Part shown: positions 1-9,044 of the stretch, in pieces
Numbering within the stretch: position 1 is the first letter of the stretch
How the letters are laid out: every line of letters begins with the position of its first letter
NCBI GenBank assembly: GCA_944393685.1
Contig: CALYAW010000002.1
Location: 143,586 to 207,585, forward strand
Direction: 5' to 3'
DNA length: 64,000 bases
Source: an uncultured Alphaproteobacteria bacterium
GTDB lineage: Bacteria; Pseudomonadota; Alphaproteobacteria; RF32; CAG-239
Notes under the pieces: model-generated
Seen by the model: only the letters and a program-made list of their open reading frames with translations
Database searches by the model: none
Told to the model about the DNA's origin: nothing
Made by a program: the position numbers and the translations under genes

Positions 1-421
1 CATCATCATTGAGACCTTCCATTAAAGCGACGGCAAATTCCGTTAATCTGGCCTCTGTATAACGCATGGCCGCTGGACCGTCTCCATCTATATTGCCAAA
101 ATTTCCTTGACCATCAACCAATGGATAGCGAACGGAAAAATCTTGTGCTAAACGAGCCATCGCCTGATAAACAGCGCTATCTCCGTGAGGATGATATTTA
201 CCGATAACATCTCCAACAACACGCGCACATTTCTTAAAACCGGATTTTGGATCTAAGTGAAGCTGACGCATGGCATAAAGCAAACGACGATGAACCGGCT
301 TAAGACCATCCCGCACATCGGGTAATGAGCGAGCCACAATGGTCGACATGGCATATGATAAATAGCGCGAGCTTAATTCCTCGGCCATGGAGACGTTTTT
401 GACTTTTTCTTCCTGTTCCAT
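1..421 (-). CDS. parC: DNA topoisomerase IV subunit A (partial, N-terminal part)
   Basis: Catalytic breakage-reunion subunit of topoisomerase IV, which decatenates chromosomes together with ParE. Only the first ~140 residues lie in the window; the gene runs off the left edge. Seen: [20 protein letters not shown] near the N terminus, then [15 protein letters not shown] and [20 protein letters not shown], typical of type IIA topoisomerase A subunits. The [17 protein letters not shown] form fits alphaproteobacterial ParC better than GyrA. The quinolone-region acidic residue is Gln here (Y-Q-A-M). It lies 42 nt downstream of recO on the same strand. An in-frame TTG lies five codons before the chosen ATG. 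Confidence 0.92.
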   Translation of the reverse strand, partial: MEQEEKVKNVSMAEELSSRYLSYAMSTIVARSLPDVRDGLKPVHRRLLYAMRQLHLDPKSGFKKCARVVGDVIGKYHPHGDSAVYQAMARLAQDFSVRYPLVDGQGNFGNIDGDGPAAMRYTEARLTEFAVALMEGLNDD

Positions 422-463
422 AAAGCTGTATTCCAAACTGAAAATCCCTGATATTAAGGGCTT

Positions 464-1177
464 TTATTTAATGATTGTGGCAAGATTAACACGGCATTCC
501 GGAAATTTCAAGTTATGTGTGGCAAAAAAGTTTTTATAGAGGAAAAACTCACACATTTTTAGCAAATCCGCCAATTCTTCGTCTGTGGGATGATAGTTTT
601 GTTCCAAAATAAAATGTGGATATCTGTATAATCGATTGCGATATGCAAACCCCGCCTCTGCACATACAGCCTTTCCGCTTTTGGGCGACACATAGGCTAG
701 ATTTTCGGAACTGCCGGTAACCGCGCATTCACTCAAATCCAACCCCACCCCAAGAAACTCAAGAAGATAAAATTCAAAGTAAGAATAATGCACTAGCCAA
801 TTATCTTCATCTATAAGATTAAAAAAACTATCGACGTAATAATATAACCGTTCTAGGTTTTGAAGCTCCGGCATGCAAAAACTCGATAATGCGCAAAAAG
901 AGGTAAGCGCCTGCAACTTATTCGCATCACCTAAAAAACGCACCGCAAACGGTGTCTTAAGCTCTACGCGAAGTGTCAGCATATTGTTGTCTACTCTTGA
1001 ATAGGCCTCAAAATCAACCAGATTTCCTAATTGAAATATTGATAATTTCCGCTTTCCTAATGCTCCTCTTACATAGCCTGTTACCTTGCCGTGTAATCGG
1101 CTGACAAGTGTTAGTATAACGCCACTCTCTCCATGCTTACGTATATTTACGATGTAACCCTCGTCTTGAAACTGCAT
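464..1177 (-). CDS. recO: DNA repair protein RecO
   Basis: RecO helps load RecA onto SSB-coated single-stranded DNA in the RecFOR pathway and anneals strands. The 237-residue length is normal for the family. Seen: an N-terminal OB-fold segment (MQFQDEGYIVNIRKHGESG, then LVSRLHGKVTGYVRG) and the alphaproteobacterial middle motif LLEFLGVGLDLSECAVTG with SPKSGKAV. The start ATG follows a TTAAGGAGA ribosome site. Transcribed toward parC with a 42-nt gap, so probably co-transcribed. Confidence 0.95.
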   Translation of the reverse strand: MQFQDEGYIVNIRKHGESGVILTLVSRLHGKVTGYVRGALGKRKLSIFQLGNLVDFEAYSRVDNNMLTLRVELKTPFAVRFLGDANKLQALTSFCALSSFCMPELQNLERLYYYVDSFFNLIDEDNWLVHYSYFEFYLLEFLGVGLDLSECAVTGSSENLAYVSPKSGKAVCAEAGFAYRNRLYRYPHFILEQNYHPTDEELADLLKMCEFFLYKNFFATHNLKFPECRVNLATIIK

Positions 1178-1249
1178 TTTCTCTCCTTAAACACCCTGAG
1201 TTTATTTACTTTCAAGAATTTGGTCAACGGCTTTTTTTATAAAACTCTC

Positions 1250-1278
1250 TTGACGTTTTGGACAAAAAAAGTTATTTT
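1250..1278 (+). promoter_or_regulatory. Putative sigma-70 promoter for the small membrane protein pair
   Basis: TTGACG (1250-1255), a 17-nt spacer and TATTTT (1273-1278) lie 55 nt before the ATG at 1334. The spacing is ideal and the -10 is imperfect. It sits in the divergent gap next to recO. Confidence 0.45.
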
Positions 1279-1333
1279 GTATTCATTGATATGAAACAAC
1301 TTATAAATTATTAAAAATTAAAACCCAAGTAAA

Positions 1334-1666
1334 ATGAGAAAAATTGTCAAACAAGCAACTAGAGCTAATTTGTGGTTCTTTGTCCTGACCTGGATGGCAG
1401 GTTTGTGGGGCGGTATTAAGTTATTGTTTCTTTGGCCCAGTATTTGCTGGTTTAATATCAAAGAAATTGTGTTCGCACTGCTTTGTGTTGCGACGATTCT
1501 ATTTGTAACGGCTTTTTTTCAGGCTCGTTTAAAAAGTGTCAATCGCAGACAACGTGTTTTTTGGACTGTCGTGGCAGCGCAACAGCGTTCAATGGCTGTT
1601 TTTCTGCTGTTCGAAGCTGGCGTTATTGCTTTTATCACATTAATCAATCACGCTATCGCCTTATGA
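1334..1666 (+). CDS. Small membrane protein, unknown function
   Basis: 110 residues with no recognised family. Seen: a basic N terminus (MRKIVKQATR) and about three hydrophobic segments (residues ~12-32, ~42-62 and ~88-108), separated by a basic loop (ARLKSVNRRQR), so an inner-membrane protein is likely. There is no Shine-Dalgarno site; the leader reads AAAACCCAAGTAAA before the ATG, a motif shared with two other orphan genes here. Its TGA overlaps the ATG of the next gene (ATGA), indicating translational coupling. Confidence 0.6.
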   Translation: MRKIVKQATRANLWFFVLTWMAGLWGGIKLLFLWPSICWFNIKEIVFALLCVATILFVTAFFQARLKSVNRRQRVFWTVVAAQQRSMAVFLLFEAGVIAFITLINHAIAL

Positions 1667-1980
1667 AAATATTAGTCTCTGTTTTTATCGGCATTGCTCT
1701 GGCTTTGGGCGTGTTGATTAATACCTATGGAACTGCAGCTTTTTTTGCCATTATGCTGACACTCTGGGGTGGCGGCGGGATATTTTTCATTATCTATTGT
1801 TGGTATGAAAAAAAGCTCGATAAGCTGCAAAAAACCAGACGAAGCCCTAATGCATGGGTTGCTCATATGGTTAAGAGGTCCAGATGTATGGAAAAAATGA
1901 TGATTGCTTACAACATATTCCGTTTCTTAATGTATCTCGGATGTGTTGTTATACTTGAAGCCGTCATTCTCATTAAATAA
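1663..1980 (+). CDS. Small membrane protein, unknown function
   Basis: 105 residues, coupled by a 4-nt ATGA overlap to the preceding gene. Seen: two hydrophobic helices near the N terminus (VFIGIALALGVLI and FFAIMLTLWGGGGIFFIIYC), a basic middle stretch (KKLDKLQKTRR) and a C-terminal helix. The frame is open further upstream to 1483, but that region is the out-of-frame body of the first gene, so the overlapping ATG is preferred. The pair may form a hetero-oligomer (inference). No family recognised. Confidence 0.6.
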   Translation: MKILVSVFIGIALALGVLINTYGTAAFFAIMLTLWGGGGIFFIIYCWYEKKLDKLQKTRRSPNAWVAHMVKRSRCMEKMMIAYNIFRFLMYLGCVVILEAVILIK

Positions 1981-2012
1981 AAAAGGTCTGAGTCACTCTC
2001 AGACCTTTTTTA
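1980..2012. terminator. Bidirectional intrinsic terminator
   Basis: AAAAGGTCTGAG, a short loop, then CTCAGACCTTTTTT. It sits between convergent genes (the small membrane pair and kdsA) with A/T tracts on both sides, so it can stop transcription both ways. Confidence 0.85.
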
Positions 2013-2031
2013 GTGTTTATAACACAATTTG

Positions 2032-2919
2032 CTATACCGCCTGTTTTGTTCTTTTTTCAAGCTGACGATATTGCTTGGCCAACTCATCATACGCCCAAAG
2101 TTCTTCCAAAACAGCCGGCATATCTTTTAGGGCAATGGTATTGGGTCCATCCGATAAGGCTTTATCCGGATTTTCATGAGTTTCCATAAACACGGCTGCC
2201 ACACCCACCGCAACAGCAGCTCTTGCCAGAACAGGAGCAAATTCTCTTTGGCCTCCGGTCGAAGAGCCTTGACCCCCTGGCTGCTGAACAGAGTGTGTCG
2301 CATCAAAGATAACCGGACATCCCGTGTCTCTTGCCATTTGCGGAAAAGCTCTCATGTCAACAACCAAGGTATTATAACCAAAACTGGTTCCGCGTTCGGT
2401 AATACAGACATTTTCATTGCCACTGTCTGTTACTTTTTTTACTATATTTTTGACATCCCAAGGAGCTAAAAACTGTCCTTTCTTTACATTTACGACCTTC
2501 CCTGTTTTGGCTGCCGCAACGACTAAATCCGTCTGACGACATAAAAATGCCGGTATTTGAAGCATATCAACATGTTTGGCAACTTCCGAACATTGCCATG
2601 TTTCATGAACATCTGTTACGATAGGAATGTTATTATAAAGTTTCTTTATCTCATCAAACGTACGCATCCCTTCTTCTATACCAACGCCGCGTGCTCCGTT
2701 AATTGATGTACGATTGGCTTTGTCAAAGGATGCCTTGAAAATATAATTCATCCCAATCTTAGAAGTTATTTCCCGCATAGAACCACATATGTCTATTGCA
2801 TGTTGGCGACTTTCAATCTGACATGGACCACACAATAAAGACAGCGGAAGCTCGTTGCCAATTTCAAAATCGGCAACTTTAATTTTCTTTTGCGGATAAA
2901 AATTCGTTATATCAGCCAT
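2032..2919 (-). CDS. kdsA: 3-deoxy-8-phosphooctulonate (KDO-8-P) synthase
   Basis: Condenses PEP with arabinose 5-phosphate to make KDO-8-P, the precursor of the KDO sugar of the LPS inner core; cytosolic. 295 residues. Seen: [10 protein letters not shown] near residue 30, [33 protein letters not shown] and [12 protein letters not shown], all family signatures. The Cys in GPC is the metal-binding residue of the class II, metal-dependent enzymes; E. coli KdsA lacks it. Start follows GAAGGAGAAGAT. Last gene of the leftward tpiA-secG-pyrG-pagP-kdsA block. Confidence 0.97.
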   Translation of the reverse strand: MADITNFYPQKKIKVADFEIGNELPLSLLCGPCQIESRQHAIDICGSMREITSKIGMNYIFKASFDKANRTSINGARGVGIEEGMRTFDEIKKLYNNIPIVTDVHETWQCSEVAKHVDMLQIPAFLCRQTDLVVAAAKTGKVVNVKKGQFLAPWDVKNIVKKVTDSGNENVCITERGTSFGYNTLVVDMRAFPQMARDTGCPVIFDATHSVQQPGGQGSSTGGQREFAPVLARAAVAVGVAAVFMETHENPDKALSDGPNTIALKDMPAVLEELWAYDELAKQYRQLEKRTKQAV

Positions 2920-3028
2920 ATCTTCTCCTTCTTAGATAACAGCATTCTTCCTATATGCTGTTATATACAAAAAACAGAAAACGTCAAGCATTTTCGAAAT
3001 TTTCAACATTTTGTCAAAATTCTGCCGC

Positions 3029-3577
3029 TTAATTTATAGCTATGCGCGTCCAGATAAACAAAACATTACCGTCATTCTTGACACCAGGAACATAAGCTGC
3101 CTGAAGCGCTATATTTTTGTATTCTATTCCTACCAATGGCAACGGCGCAGGAACCGGTATGTAAAGCCATTCGCTTCTTTGCGTTAGCCCAAGAGTATAG
3201 CCTACCCCAACTCTAAAGTCTGGATTGCAGTCAACAAACCAATTTTTCATCCACGCATAACCAAAAAATGTTTCCAAATGTTTGTTAGAATCCTTAAAAG
3301 CCATTGCATAGAGACTGTGCCAATTGCCCTTATCGTCATAATACGATTTACCCAAACCAAATCCCCATGGGTTTTCATTGTATTTATCAATGTGACTTTT
3401 ATCATAAGTCAGCCGATTGTGCCATGCATAAACTGGAATATATGCATCATAGTCTTCTGAGGCCCAGGTCGTAGAAACATTTTTTTGCAAATCTTCCCAA
3501 TATTCTTTTATGCCAGCTTTTGCATTCCATGAACAAAATACAAAAGCCACACTCAATATCAGTGTTTTCAACTTCAT
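3029..3577 (-). CDS. pagP: Lipid A palmitoyltransferase PagP
   Basis: Outer-membrane beta-barrel enzyme that moves palmitate from a phospholipid to lipid A, strengthening the outer membrane. 182 residues with a signal peptide (SVAFVFCSWNAKA) and the amphipathic helix EYWEDLQKNVSTTW. Seen: YIPVYAWHNRLTYDK, PWGFGLGKSYYDDKGNWH, LYAMAFKDSNKHLE and NGNVLFIWTRI, closely matching E. coli PagP. The catalytic His (AWH) and Asp-Ser (KDS) are present. It is inserted between pyrG and kdsA, genes usually adjacent in alphaproteobacteria. Confidence 0.9.
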   Translation of the reverse strand: MKLKTLILSVAFVFCSWNAKAGIKEYWEDLQKNVSTTWASEDYDAYIPVYAWHNRLTYDKSHIDKYNENPWGFGLGKSYYDDKGNWHSLYAMAFKDSNKHLETFFGYAWMKNWFVDCNPDFRVGVGYTLGLTQRSEWLYIPVPAPLPLVGIEYKNIALQAAYVPGVKNDGNVLFIWTRIAIN

Positions 3578-3616
3578 TTAATTCTTCGCTTTCTTAATAT
3601 TGACCATTCTTAAATA

Positions 3617-5257
3617 TTAAAGCAAGCGGCTCTTGTCAATGGCTGCTTTGATAAAAGCAACAAATAATGGGGCCGGAGCAAACGGCTTAGACTTAAGCTC
3701 TGGATGAAATTGCACTCCGACAAACCACGGATGATCCGGAATTTCAACTATTTCCGGAAGTTTTCCATCTGGTGATTTTCCGGAAATATTCATCCCGGCC
3801 ATACGTAGGGCTTGTTCGTACTTCATATTGACTTCATAACGATGGCGATGTCGTTCGGAAATTTTGTCGCTTCCATAGGCTTTATATGCAAAAGAATTCG
3901 GAGACAAAACGCATGGATACGCTCCCAAACGCATGGTTCCACCTAAATCTCCATCTTTGCTGCGAACTTCTTTTGAACCTTCTTTGTCCCATTCCGTCAT
4001 TAAACCAACAACCGGTTCACAATCAGGATCAAATTCCGTTGTGCCGGCATTCTTAATCCCTGCTACGTTACGCATGGTTTCAATAACGGCCATTTGCATA
4101 CCAAAGCATATACCTAAAAACGGAATTTTGTTTTCTCGGGCATAACGAATTGCCAAAATCTTTCCTTCTGTACCGCGTTTGCCAAAACCTCCGGGAACCA
4201 AAATGGCGCTTACATCACCCAATTGTTCATCTAAATTGTCTGACTTTTCCAATAATTCAGAATCTATCCACTTTATTTTAACCTTATATTTGTTGGCAAT
4301 CCCTCCGTGTACCAAAGCTTCATTTAATGATTTGTATGCTTCCAATAATTGAGTGTACTTCCCAACAACAGCTACTCTGACCTCTCCTTCCGGATGGCGG
4401 AGCGTTTCTATTATGTTTTGCCATTTGCTCAAATCTGGTTCTTGTTCAAGATGAATACCAAAATGTTTACAAACTTGTCGCCCCATTCCTTCCGCCGCGT
4501 AAGAAAGCGGAACCTGATAAATACTGCTGACATCGAGTGCTGCTATAACGTTTTCTTCGCGAATATTGCAGAATAAAGCTATTTTGCGTTTTTCTCCCTC
4601 GGGAATGGCCATTTGAGAACGGCATAGTAACATATCCGGCTGAATTCCATATTCCTGAAGTTTCTTTACTGAGTGTTGTGTCGGTTTAGTTTTTAACTCT
4701 CCCGCTGCTGGAATATAGGGTAATAATGTTACATGAATAAACATTGCCCGCTCACGTCCTAGATCGTATGCAACTTGACGGATTGCTTCCAGATACGGCT
4801 GTCCTTCTATATCTCCTACTGTTCCTCCTATCTCGCACAATACGAAGTCTTCATCAGTGATGTCTGAAAGAATAAAGTCTTTGATTTCGTTGGTTACATG
4901 CGGAATAACCTGAATTGTGGCTCCAAGATAATCTCCATGGCGCTCTTTGTCTATCACACGTTGGTATATCTTTCCGGTTGTGATACTATCCGTCTTGTGG
5001 CAAGAAACACCTGAAAAACGCTCATAGTGACCAAGATCAAGATCGGTCTCGGCTCCATCATCGGTTACAAATACCTCTCCATGCTGGTATGGACTCATTG
5101 TACCCGGATCAACATTTAAGTATGGATCTAATTTACGCATCCTGACCTTAAAACCAGAACCTTGTAAAATAGATGCCAGTGAGGCTGATGCCAATCCTTT
5201 ACCAAGAGAAGAAACAACACCGCCGGTTATAAATATAAATTTTGTTTTTTCAGACAT
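3617..5257 (-). CDS. pyrG: CTP synthase
   Basis: Makes CTP from UTP, ATP and glutamine. 546 residues, normal length. Seen: N-terminal synthetase domain with [18 protein letters not shown] and the Mg/ATP site [13 protein letters not shown]-terminal class I glutaminase domain with [10 protein letters not shown], the nucleophile motif GICFGMQ and the His-Glu pair FHPEL. Start follows AAAGGATGG. In the tpiA-secG-pyrG block; pagP follows 39 nt downstream. Confidence 0.98.
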   Translation of the reverse strand: MSEKTKFIFITGGVVSSLGKGLASASLASILQGSGFKVRMRKLDPYLNVDPGTMSPYQHGEVFVTDDGAETDLDLGHYERFSGVSCHKTDSITTGKIYQRVIDKERHGDYLGATIQVIPHVTNEIKDFILSDITDEDFVLCEIGGTVGDIEGQPYLEAIRQVAYDLGRERAMFIHVTLLPYIPAAGELKTKPTQHSVKKLQEYGIQPDMLLCRSQMAIPEGEKRKIALFCNIREENVIAALDVSSIYQVPLSYAAEGMGRQVCKHFGIHLEQEPDLSKWQNIIETLRHPEGEVRVAVVGKYTQLLEAYKSLNEALVHGGIANKYKVKIKWIDSELLEKSDNLDEQLGDVSAILVPGGFGKRGTEGKILAIRYARENKIPFLGICFGMQMAVIETMRNVAGIKNAGTTEFDPDCEPVVGLMTEWDKEGSKEVRSKDGDLGGTMRLGAYPCVLSPNSFAYKAYGSDKISERHRHRYEVNMKYEQALRMAGMNISGKSPDGKLPEIVEIPDHPWFVGVQFHPELKSKPFAPAPLFVAFIKAAIDKSRLL

Positions 5258-5301
5258 TTGACCATCCTTTTATGTGTTTGATCCGCAATATTTTAAAGTG
5301 A

Positions 5302-5331
5302 CAAAGGCACCTTTAGAAAAAGATGCCTTTG
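5302..5331 (-). terminator. Hairpin in the secG-pyrG gap
   Basis: CAAAGGCA and TGCCTTTG form an 8-bp perfect stem with a 14-nt loop in the leader of pyrG. On the minus strand it is followed only by a weak T run, so it may be a partial terminator or an mRNA-stability hairpin rather than a full stop. Confidence 0.4.
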
Positions 5332-5354
5332 CTTATGTTGTTGTGTTTATTCAT

Positions 5355-5678
5355 TTATTTGCCAGAGACCGGTGCCTGTGGTGCGCTTGGTGCTGCAGGC
5401 TCACTTTGTGCCGGCGCATTTTCCAGAATTGAACCACTCGGACGGCTCATGCCTTTGTAATATAATGAAAGCGAAATACTGGTAGCAAACAAAATTACCG
5501 CCAAAATTGCCGTCGTGCGCGTCAGAAGATTGCCCGTTCCGCGTGCTGTCAAGAAATTCGAAGCTCCGCTACCGCCTCCGAGACCATCCAAAGCGCCGCC
5601 TGAAGAACGTTGCAATAAAATAACGGCCACTAAGAATATGCATGCTAATAAATGAATAACCAATAAAACAGATCCCAT
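5355..5678 (-). CDS. secG: Preprotein translocase subunit SecG
   Basis: Small inner-membrane subunit of the SecYEG channel. 107 residues. Seen: first transmembrane helix (VLLVIHLLACIFLVAVILLQ), the Gly-rich cytosolic loop RSSGGALDGLGGGSGASNFL, a second helix, and a Pro/Ala/Gln-rich tail (APAQSEPAAPSAPQAP) as in alphaproteobacterial SecG. 26 nt downstream of tpiA on the same strand. SecA, its motor partner, is also in this window. Confidence 0.95.
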   Translation of the reverse strand: MGSVLLVIHLLACIFLVAVILLQRSSGGALDGLGGGSGASNFLTARGTGNLLTRTTAILAVILFATSISLSLYYKGMSRPSGSILENAPAQSEPAAPSAPQAPVSGK

Positions 5679-5704
5679 TATTCTTTCCTTCTATCTAAAT
5701 TCAA

Positions 5705-6466
5705 TTAACAGCCTGAATTTTTAGCTATTGCCATAAAATCTTCAACCTTGAGACTGGCTCCGCCAATCAATGCTCCATCAACATCCGGCAAAGATAAAAA
5801 TTCCCTGGCATTAGACGGCTTGACTGACCCACCGTACAAAATACGCATCTTGTTGGCATTGCCTTTACCCAACTTTTTGCTTAATACTTTTCGAACAGCC
5901 GCATGAACATCTTCGACATCTTGCGCTGTTGGGGTTTTGCCGGTGCCAATCGCCCATACCGGCTCATAGGCTATTACCGTATTTGCCGCTGTCGCACTCT
6001 CTGGAACAGAGCCTAATATCTGCTTACTGCAGACATCAATTGTTTGACCGGAATCTCTTTCTTCCAACGTCTCGCCTATACATATTACTGTTTTTAGTCC
6101 GGCTTGATGAGCTGATATAGCCTTCTTACAAATAAGCTCATTCGACTCGCCGTGATCGGCTCTTCGCTCCGAATGTCCCAAGATAACGTATGAACAACCT
6201 ATATCTGTCAACATTAACGGACTAACATCTCCGGTATGAGCTCCTTTAGAATCATAATGACAATCCTGCGCTCCTAAAGCTACTTTAGCTCCACGTAAAG
6301 ATTTTTTTACTGCGGAAAGAAGTGTAAACGGCGGACATACCAAAAATTCACATTGCGGTTTGCCCAAAGCCTTAACTTCCGCGGCAATCCCCTTTGCTAA
6401 AGCTAGACCGTCTGCCGTCAGACCATTCATTTTCCAGTTACCTGCAATCAGTTTTTTTCGAGCCAT
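5705..6466 (-). CDS. tpiA: Triose-phosphate isomerase
   Basis: Interconverts dihydroxyacetone phosphate and glyceraldehyde 3-phosphate. 253 residues from the chosen start. Seen: ARKKLIAGNWKMNG at the N terminus (catalytic Lys), VILGHSERR (catalytic His), AYEPVWAIGTGKTPT (catalytic Glu) and LYGGSVKPSN (phosphate loop). The frame extends 22 codons further upstream, but the ATG at 6466 is preceded by GAGGAAAAACAA and gives the conserved N terminus. First gene of the leftward block. Confidence 0.97.
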   Translation of the reverse strand: MARKKLIAGNWKMNGLTADGLALAKGIAAEVKALGKPQCEFLVCPPFTLLSAVKKSLRGAKVALGAQDCHYDSKGAHTGDVSPLMLTDIGCSYVILGHSERRADHGESNELICKKAISAHQAGLKTVICIGETLEERDSGQTIDVCSKQILGSVPESATAANTVIAYEPVWAIGTGKTPTAQDVEDVHAAVRKVLSKKLGKGNANKMRILYGGSVKPSNAREFLSLPDVDGALIGGASLKVEDFMAIAKNSGC

Positions 6467-6545
6467 TTGTTTTTCCTCTTCTTTATAAAAATATGCTCTC
6501 CTTCTAGCACACTCAAAAAAACTTTTCAACAACTATTGAATAGAG

Positions 6546-6573
6546 TTGTATAAATTATCATTGTTGATATAAT
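6546..6573 (+). promoter_or_regulatory. Putative extended -10 promoter of the PpiD-like gene
   Basis: TTGTAT (6546-6551), a 16-nt spacer and TATAAT (6568-6573), with TG one base before the -10 hexamer. It lies 39 nt before the start in the divergent tpiA gap. Confidence 0.55.
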
Positions 6574-6612
6574 CTCGCTCAGATAAATGATTTACAAATA
6601 GGATATATGTTG

Positions 6613-8499
6613 ATGATTACAAAAATTAGAAGTTTTCAAGACAGTTTCTGGGTTAAAGGAATTTTGATTCTCACGGCTCTTTCCTTCATGTCATTGTTCG
6701 GTATCTCCGGATACCTGGGGCATGCAAATGCAAATCGACCAATTATAAAAGTTGACGGAACAGTGATTTATCGTGATGAAATCAATGCCCAGCTTAATCA
6801 ACAACTTCAGGCCGCAAAAGCCATGCTCGGTGATACCGCCGATATTAGTGACGAGTTCAGAAATGCTATGACACTGGAAATCGTGCGCAAAAATGTTGTA
6901 AACGCCATCATTCAAAAAGCCGCGGAAGACAACAGCATCAGTATCAGCGATGATTTGATTCGAAAAATTATATATCTGCAACCTGAATTTATGGATGCAA
7001 ACGGACAATTCAGTCTTGAAAAAATGCGTAGCATCTTAAGCCTCTCCGGATGGAGCGAAAAACAGTATATTGATACTTTGCGACGTGATGTCATTAAACA
7101 ACATTTGGTGGCCGCTCCTATTGAAGGAATGATTTTACCTAAATTTATGGATAAGTATATTGCTAAACTCGACGGACAGAAAAAAGTTTTTCAGTATGTC
7201 TCTATTAAGCCAGATGCTATGAAAATTGATCGGAAAATCTCAGAAGATGAACTCAATCAATATTATCAAGATTTTGCAGCTCAATTTGAAGAGCCCGAAA
7301 ACAGAGATATTGCTTTTATTGAATTTTCAACAGATCTTTTGGCTCAAAAATATATTCCTTCTGATGAAGAGCTCAAATCTTATTATGAACAAAATATCAA
7401 TGATTATGTTATTCCCGAAAAACGTAATGTCTTACAAATGGTTTTTGACAATCAAGACGATGCTGATAAAGCTAAAGCAGCTCTTGATACAGGAGCAGAT
7501 TTTTATAGTGTTGCAAAAAATATTGCAAAGCAAGACAAGTCTTCTACCGAACTTGGGGATGTCAGCCAAGATATGTTAATTGCCGACATGAGTGAGGCTG
7601 TTTTTGCTCTTAAAAAAGGTGAAATCGCAGGACCTATTAAATCTGACCTTGGTTGGCATATTATGAAAGTTGTTTCTATCTCCCCTAAAAAAGAAACAAC
7701 CTTGTCTTCTGTCAAAGCTAAAATTATTAAAACTATTCAACAAGATAAAGCCTATGATCAGGCTGGTGATACAATCGCGGAAATTGAAGACAAGCTCGGG
7801 GCCGGAGCTGAGTTGGAACAAATTGCCAAAGAATATAACGCAACTATCCATAAAATATCAGGATTAACCGAGACCGGAACCGCAAAATCAATACAAGAAA
7901 AAGATAAAAAATTGGCGCAATTGCCAGATTTTATTGATACAGCTTTTTCATATAATACAGGTGAAACTTCCCAAATTATTGAAACTGACGATGGTTTTGT
8001 TTTGCTTAAGATAGAAAACATTAATGAAGCCAGTCTCAAAGATATTAAAGAGGTTCGCAATGATATTATTAAACTCTGGAAAGATAATGAAAAAGCCGCT
8101 ATTGCACAAGAGCTGGTTAATGATATTTCTCATGACCTTGAAAATGGTGATAAATTTGCCGAAGTTGCCGCTCGTTTTGGGGTTGGGTTTAAGACCACCG
8201 CTCCGTTAAAAAAAGATCAAACCTTTGACGAACTCAACCCAATCCAAATGCAAGAGTTGTTTCATGAAGCTCTTAACACTCCGAAAGTCTTTAATAACGG
8301 TGATGAATTTGTGATTGCTGTTCCTGCAAAAATTATTCAGGCCGATAAAATGCCGCCAGAAAAAGAAATGAATGCTTTACGCAGTCAATACCTGACAGAC
8401 TTAACTCAGACTATTGCCGATGAACTTATACAATCTTATGGTTCTGAGTATGATGTTCGAATTAAATATCGCAATCTCGGTATGGAGGAAAACATCTAG
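6613..8499 (+). CDS. PpiD-like membrane-anchored peptidyl-prolyl isomerase/chaperone
   Basis: Periplasmic folding factor anchored in the inner membrane by one helix. About 628 residues. Seen: N-terminal anchor (WVKGILILTALSFMSLFGIS, residues ~15-35), a SurA-type N-terminal chaperone region (VDGTVIYRDEINAQL, then YLQPEFMDANGQF), and one parvulin domain at roughly 255-355 (PEKRNVLQMVF, SSTELGDVSQ, AVFALKKGEIAGPIKSDLGWHIMKV). Followed by a long C-terminal chaperone-like region. AGGA fits the ATG at 6613 (9-nt gap) better than the ATG at 6607. Family order matches PpiD; exact orthology not tested. Confidence 0.85.
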   Translation: MITKIRSFQDSFWVKGILILTALSFMSLFGISGYLGHANANRPIIKVDGTVIYRDEINAQLNQQLQAAKAMLGDTADISDEFRNAMTLEIVRKNVVNAIIQKAAEDNSISISDDLIRKIIYLQPEFMDANGQFSLEKMRSILSLSGWSEKQYIDTLRRDVIKQHLVAAPIEGMILPKFMDKYIAKLDGQKKVFQYVSIKPDAMKIDRKISEDELNQYYQDFAAQFEEPENRDIAFIEFSTDLLAQKYIPSDEELKSYYEQNINDYVIPEKRNVLQMVFDNQDDADKAKAALDTGADFYSVAKNIAKQDKSSTELGDVSQDMLIADMSEAVFALKKGEIAGPIKSDLGWHIMKVVSISPKKETTLSSVKAKIIKTIQQDKAYDQAGDTIAEIEDKLGAGAELEQIAKEYNATIHKISGLTETGTAKSIQEKDKKLAQLPDFIDTAFSYNTGETSQIIETDDGFVLLKIENINEASLKDIKEVRNDIIKLWKDNEKAAIAQELVNDISHDLENGDKFAEVAARFGVGFKTTAPLKKDQTFDELNPIQMQELFHEALNTPKVFNNGDEFVIAVPAKIIQADKMPPEKEMNALRSQYLTDLTQTIADELIQSYGSEYDVRIKYRNLGMEENI

Positions 8500-8513
8500 T
8501 TTTTTGACACCTA

Positions 8514-8551
8514 AAAAGAAGCCGTCATTTACAAAAATGACGGCTTCTTTG
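8514..8551. terminator. Bidirectional intrinsic terminator
   Basis: AAAGAAGCCGTCATTT and its perfect complement around a 4-nt loop, with A and T runs outside. It separates the PpiD-like gene from the convergent orphan at 8563. Confidence 0.85.
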
Positions 8552-8562
8552 ATATTGCCAAT

Positions 8563-8937
8563 TCAAATACCGGCATAACATTTTTGTGTCTTTGCCAGAT
8601 GATGTATAAATTGATGAGTTTTTGCATAATTTTCTTTGGCAATTTCTAAATCTTTATCAAACGATTTAAGATCTCCGCCTATCTCTATATATCGCCAAAG
8701 AGCCACATCAACATAATGACTGTCTGTTTCATAGGGCAGATGGTTTTTTATAACAGCTTTTGCTTTCGAGGCATTAAATTTGATGATCACTTCTTGAAAA
8801 AAAACATGGCGAGTATTTACTTCTGGACCATATCCACGTGCGTCGAACAAAGCTTCAAAAATCTTGCTTTTTGTAATCTCCGGACTGGAAATCCTATCTA
8901 AAAAGTTTGATTTGCTCTCAGAAGAATTTTTCATCAT
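8563..8937 (-). CDS. Hypothetical protein, 124 residues
   Basis: No family recognised. A soluble, mixed-charge, mostly helical protein without signal peptide; two aromatic/His patches stand out (NTRHVFFQEV and YETDSHYVDVALWRYIEIGG). The start has a strong AAGGAGG site 6 nt upstream and the gene ends in a shared terminator, which supports a real gene. It stands alone between convergent and co-directional orphans. Confidence 0.6.
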   Translation of the reverse strand: MMKNSSESKSNFLDRISSPEITKSKIFEALFDARGYGPEVNTRHVFFQEVIIKFNASKAKAVIKNHLPYETDSHYVDVALWRYIEIGGDLKSFDKDLEIAKENYAKTHQFIHHLAKTQKCYAGI

Positions 8938-9044
8938 AATAACCTCCTTTGACAGCGGATATCTATACTTATATTTATAGCATATTTCTGTCTTTTTAAC
9001 AAGTTTTTTGTAACAAAACTGTCACAATTCTTAATAACTTATCT

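Noticed and set aside
9008..9027. Inverted repeat TTGTAACA-N4-TGTCACAA as a CRP/FNR operator
   Set aside because: Arms mismatch at one position, the spacing fits neither CRP nor FNR, and no gene context supports it; it may be chance.
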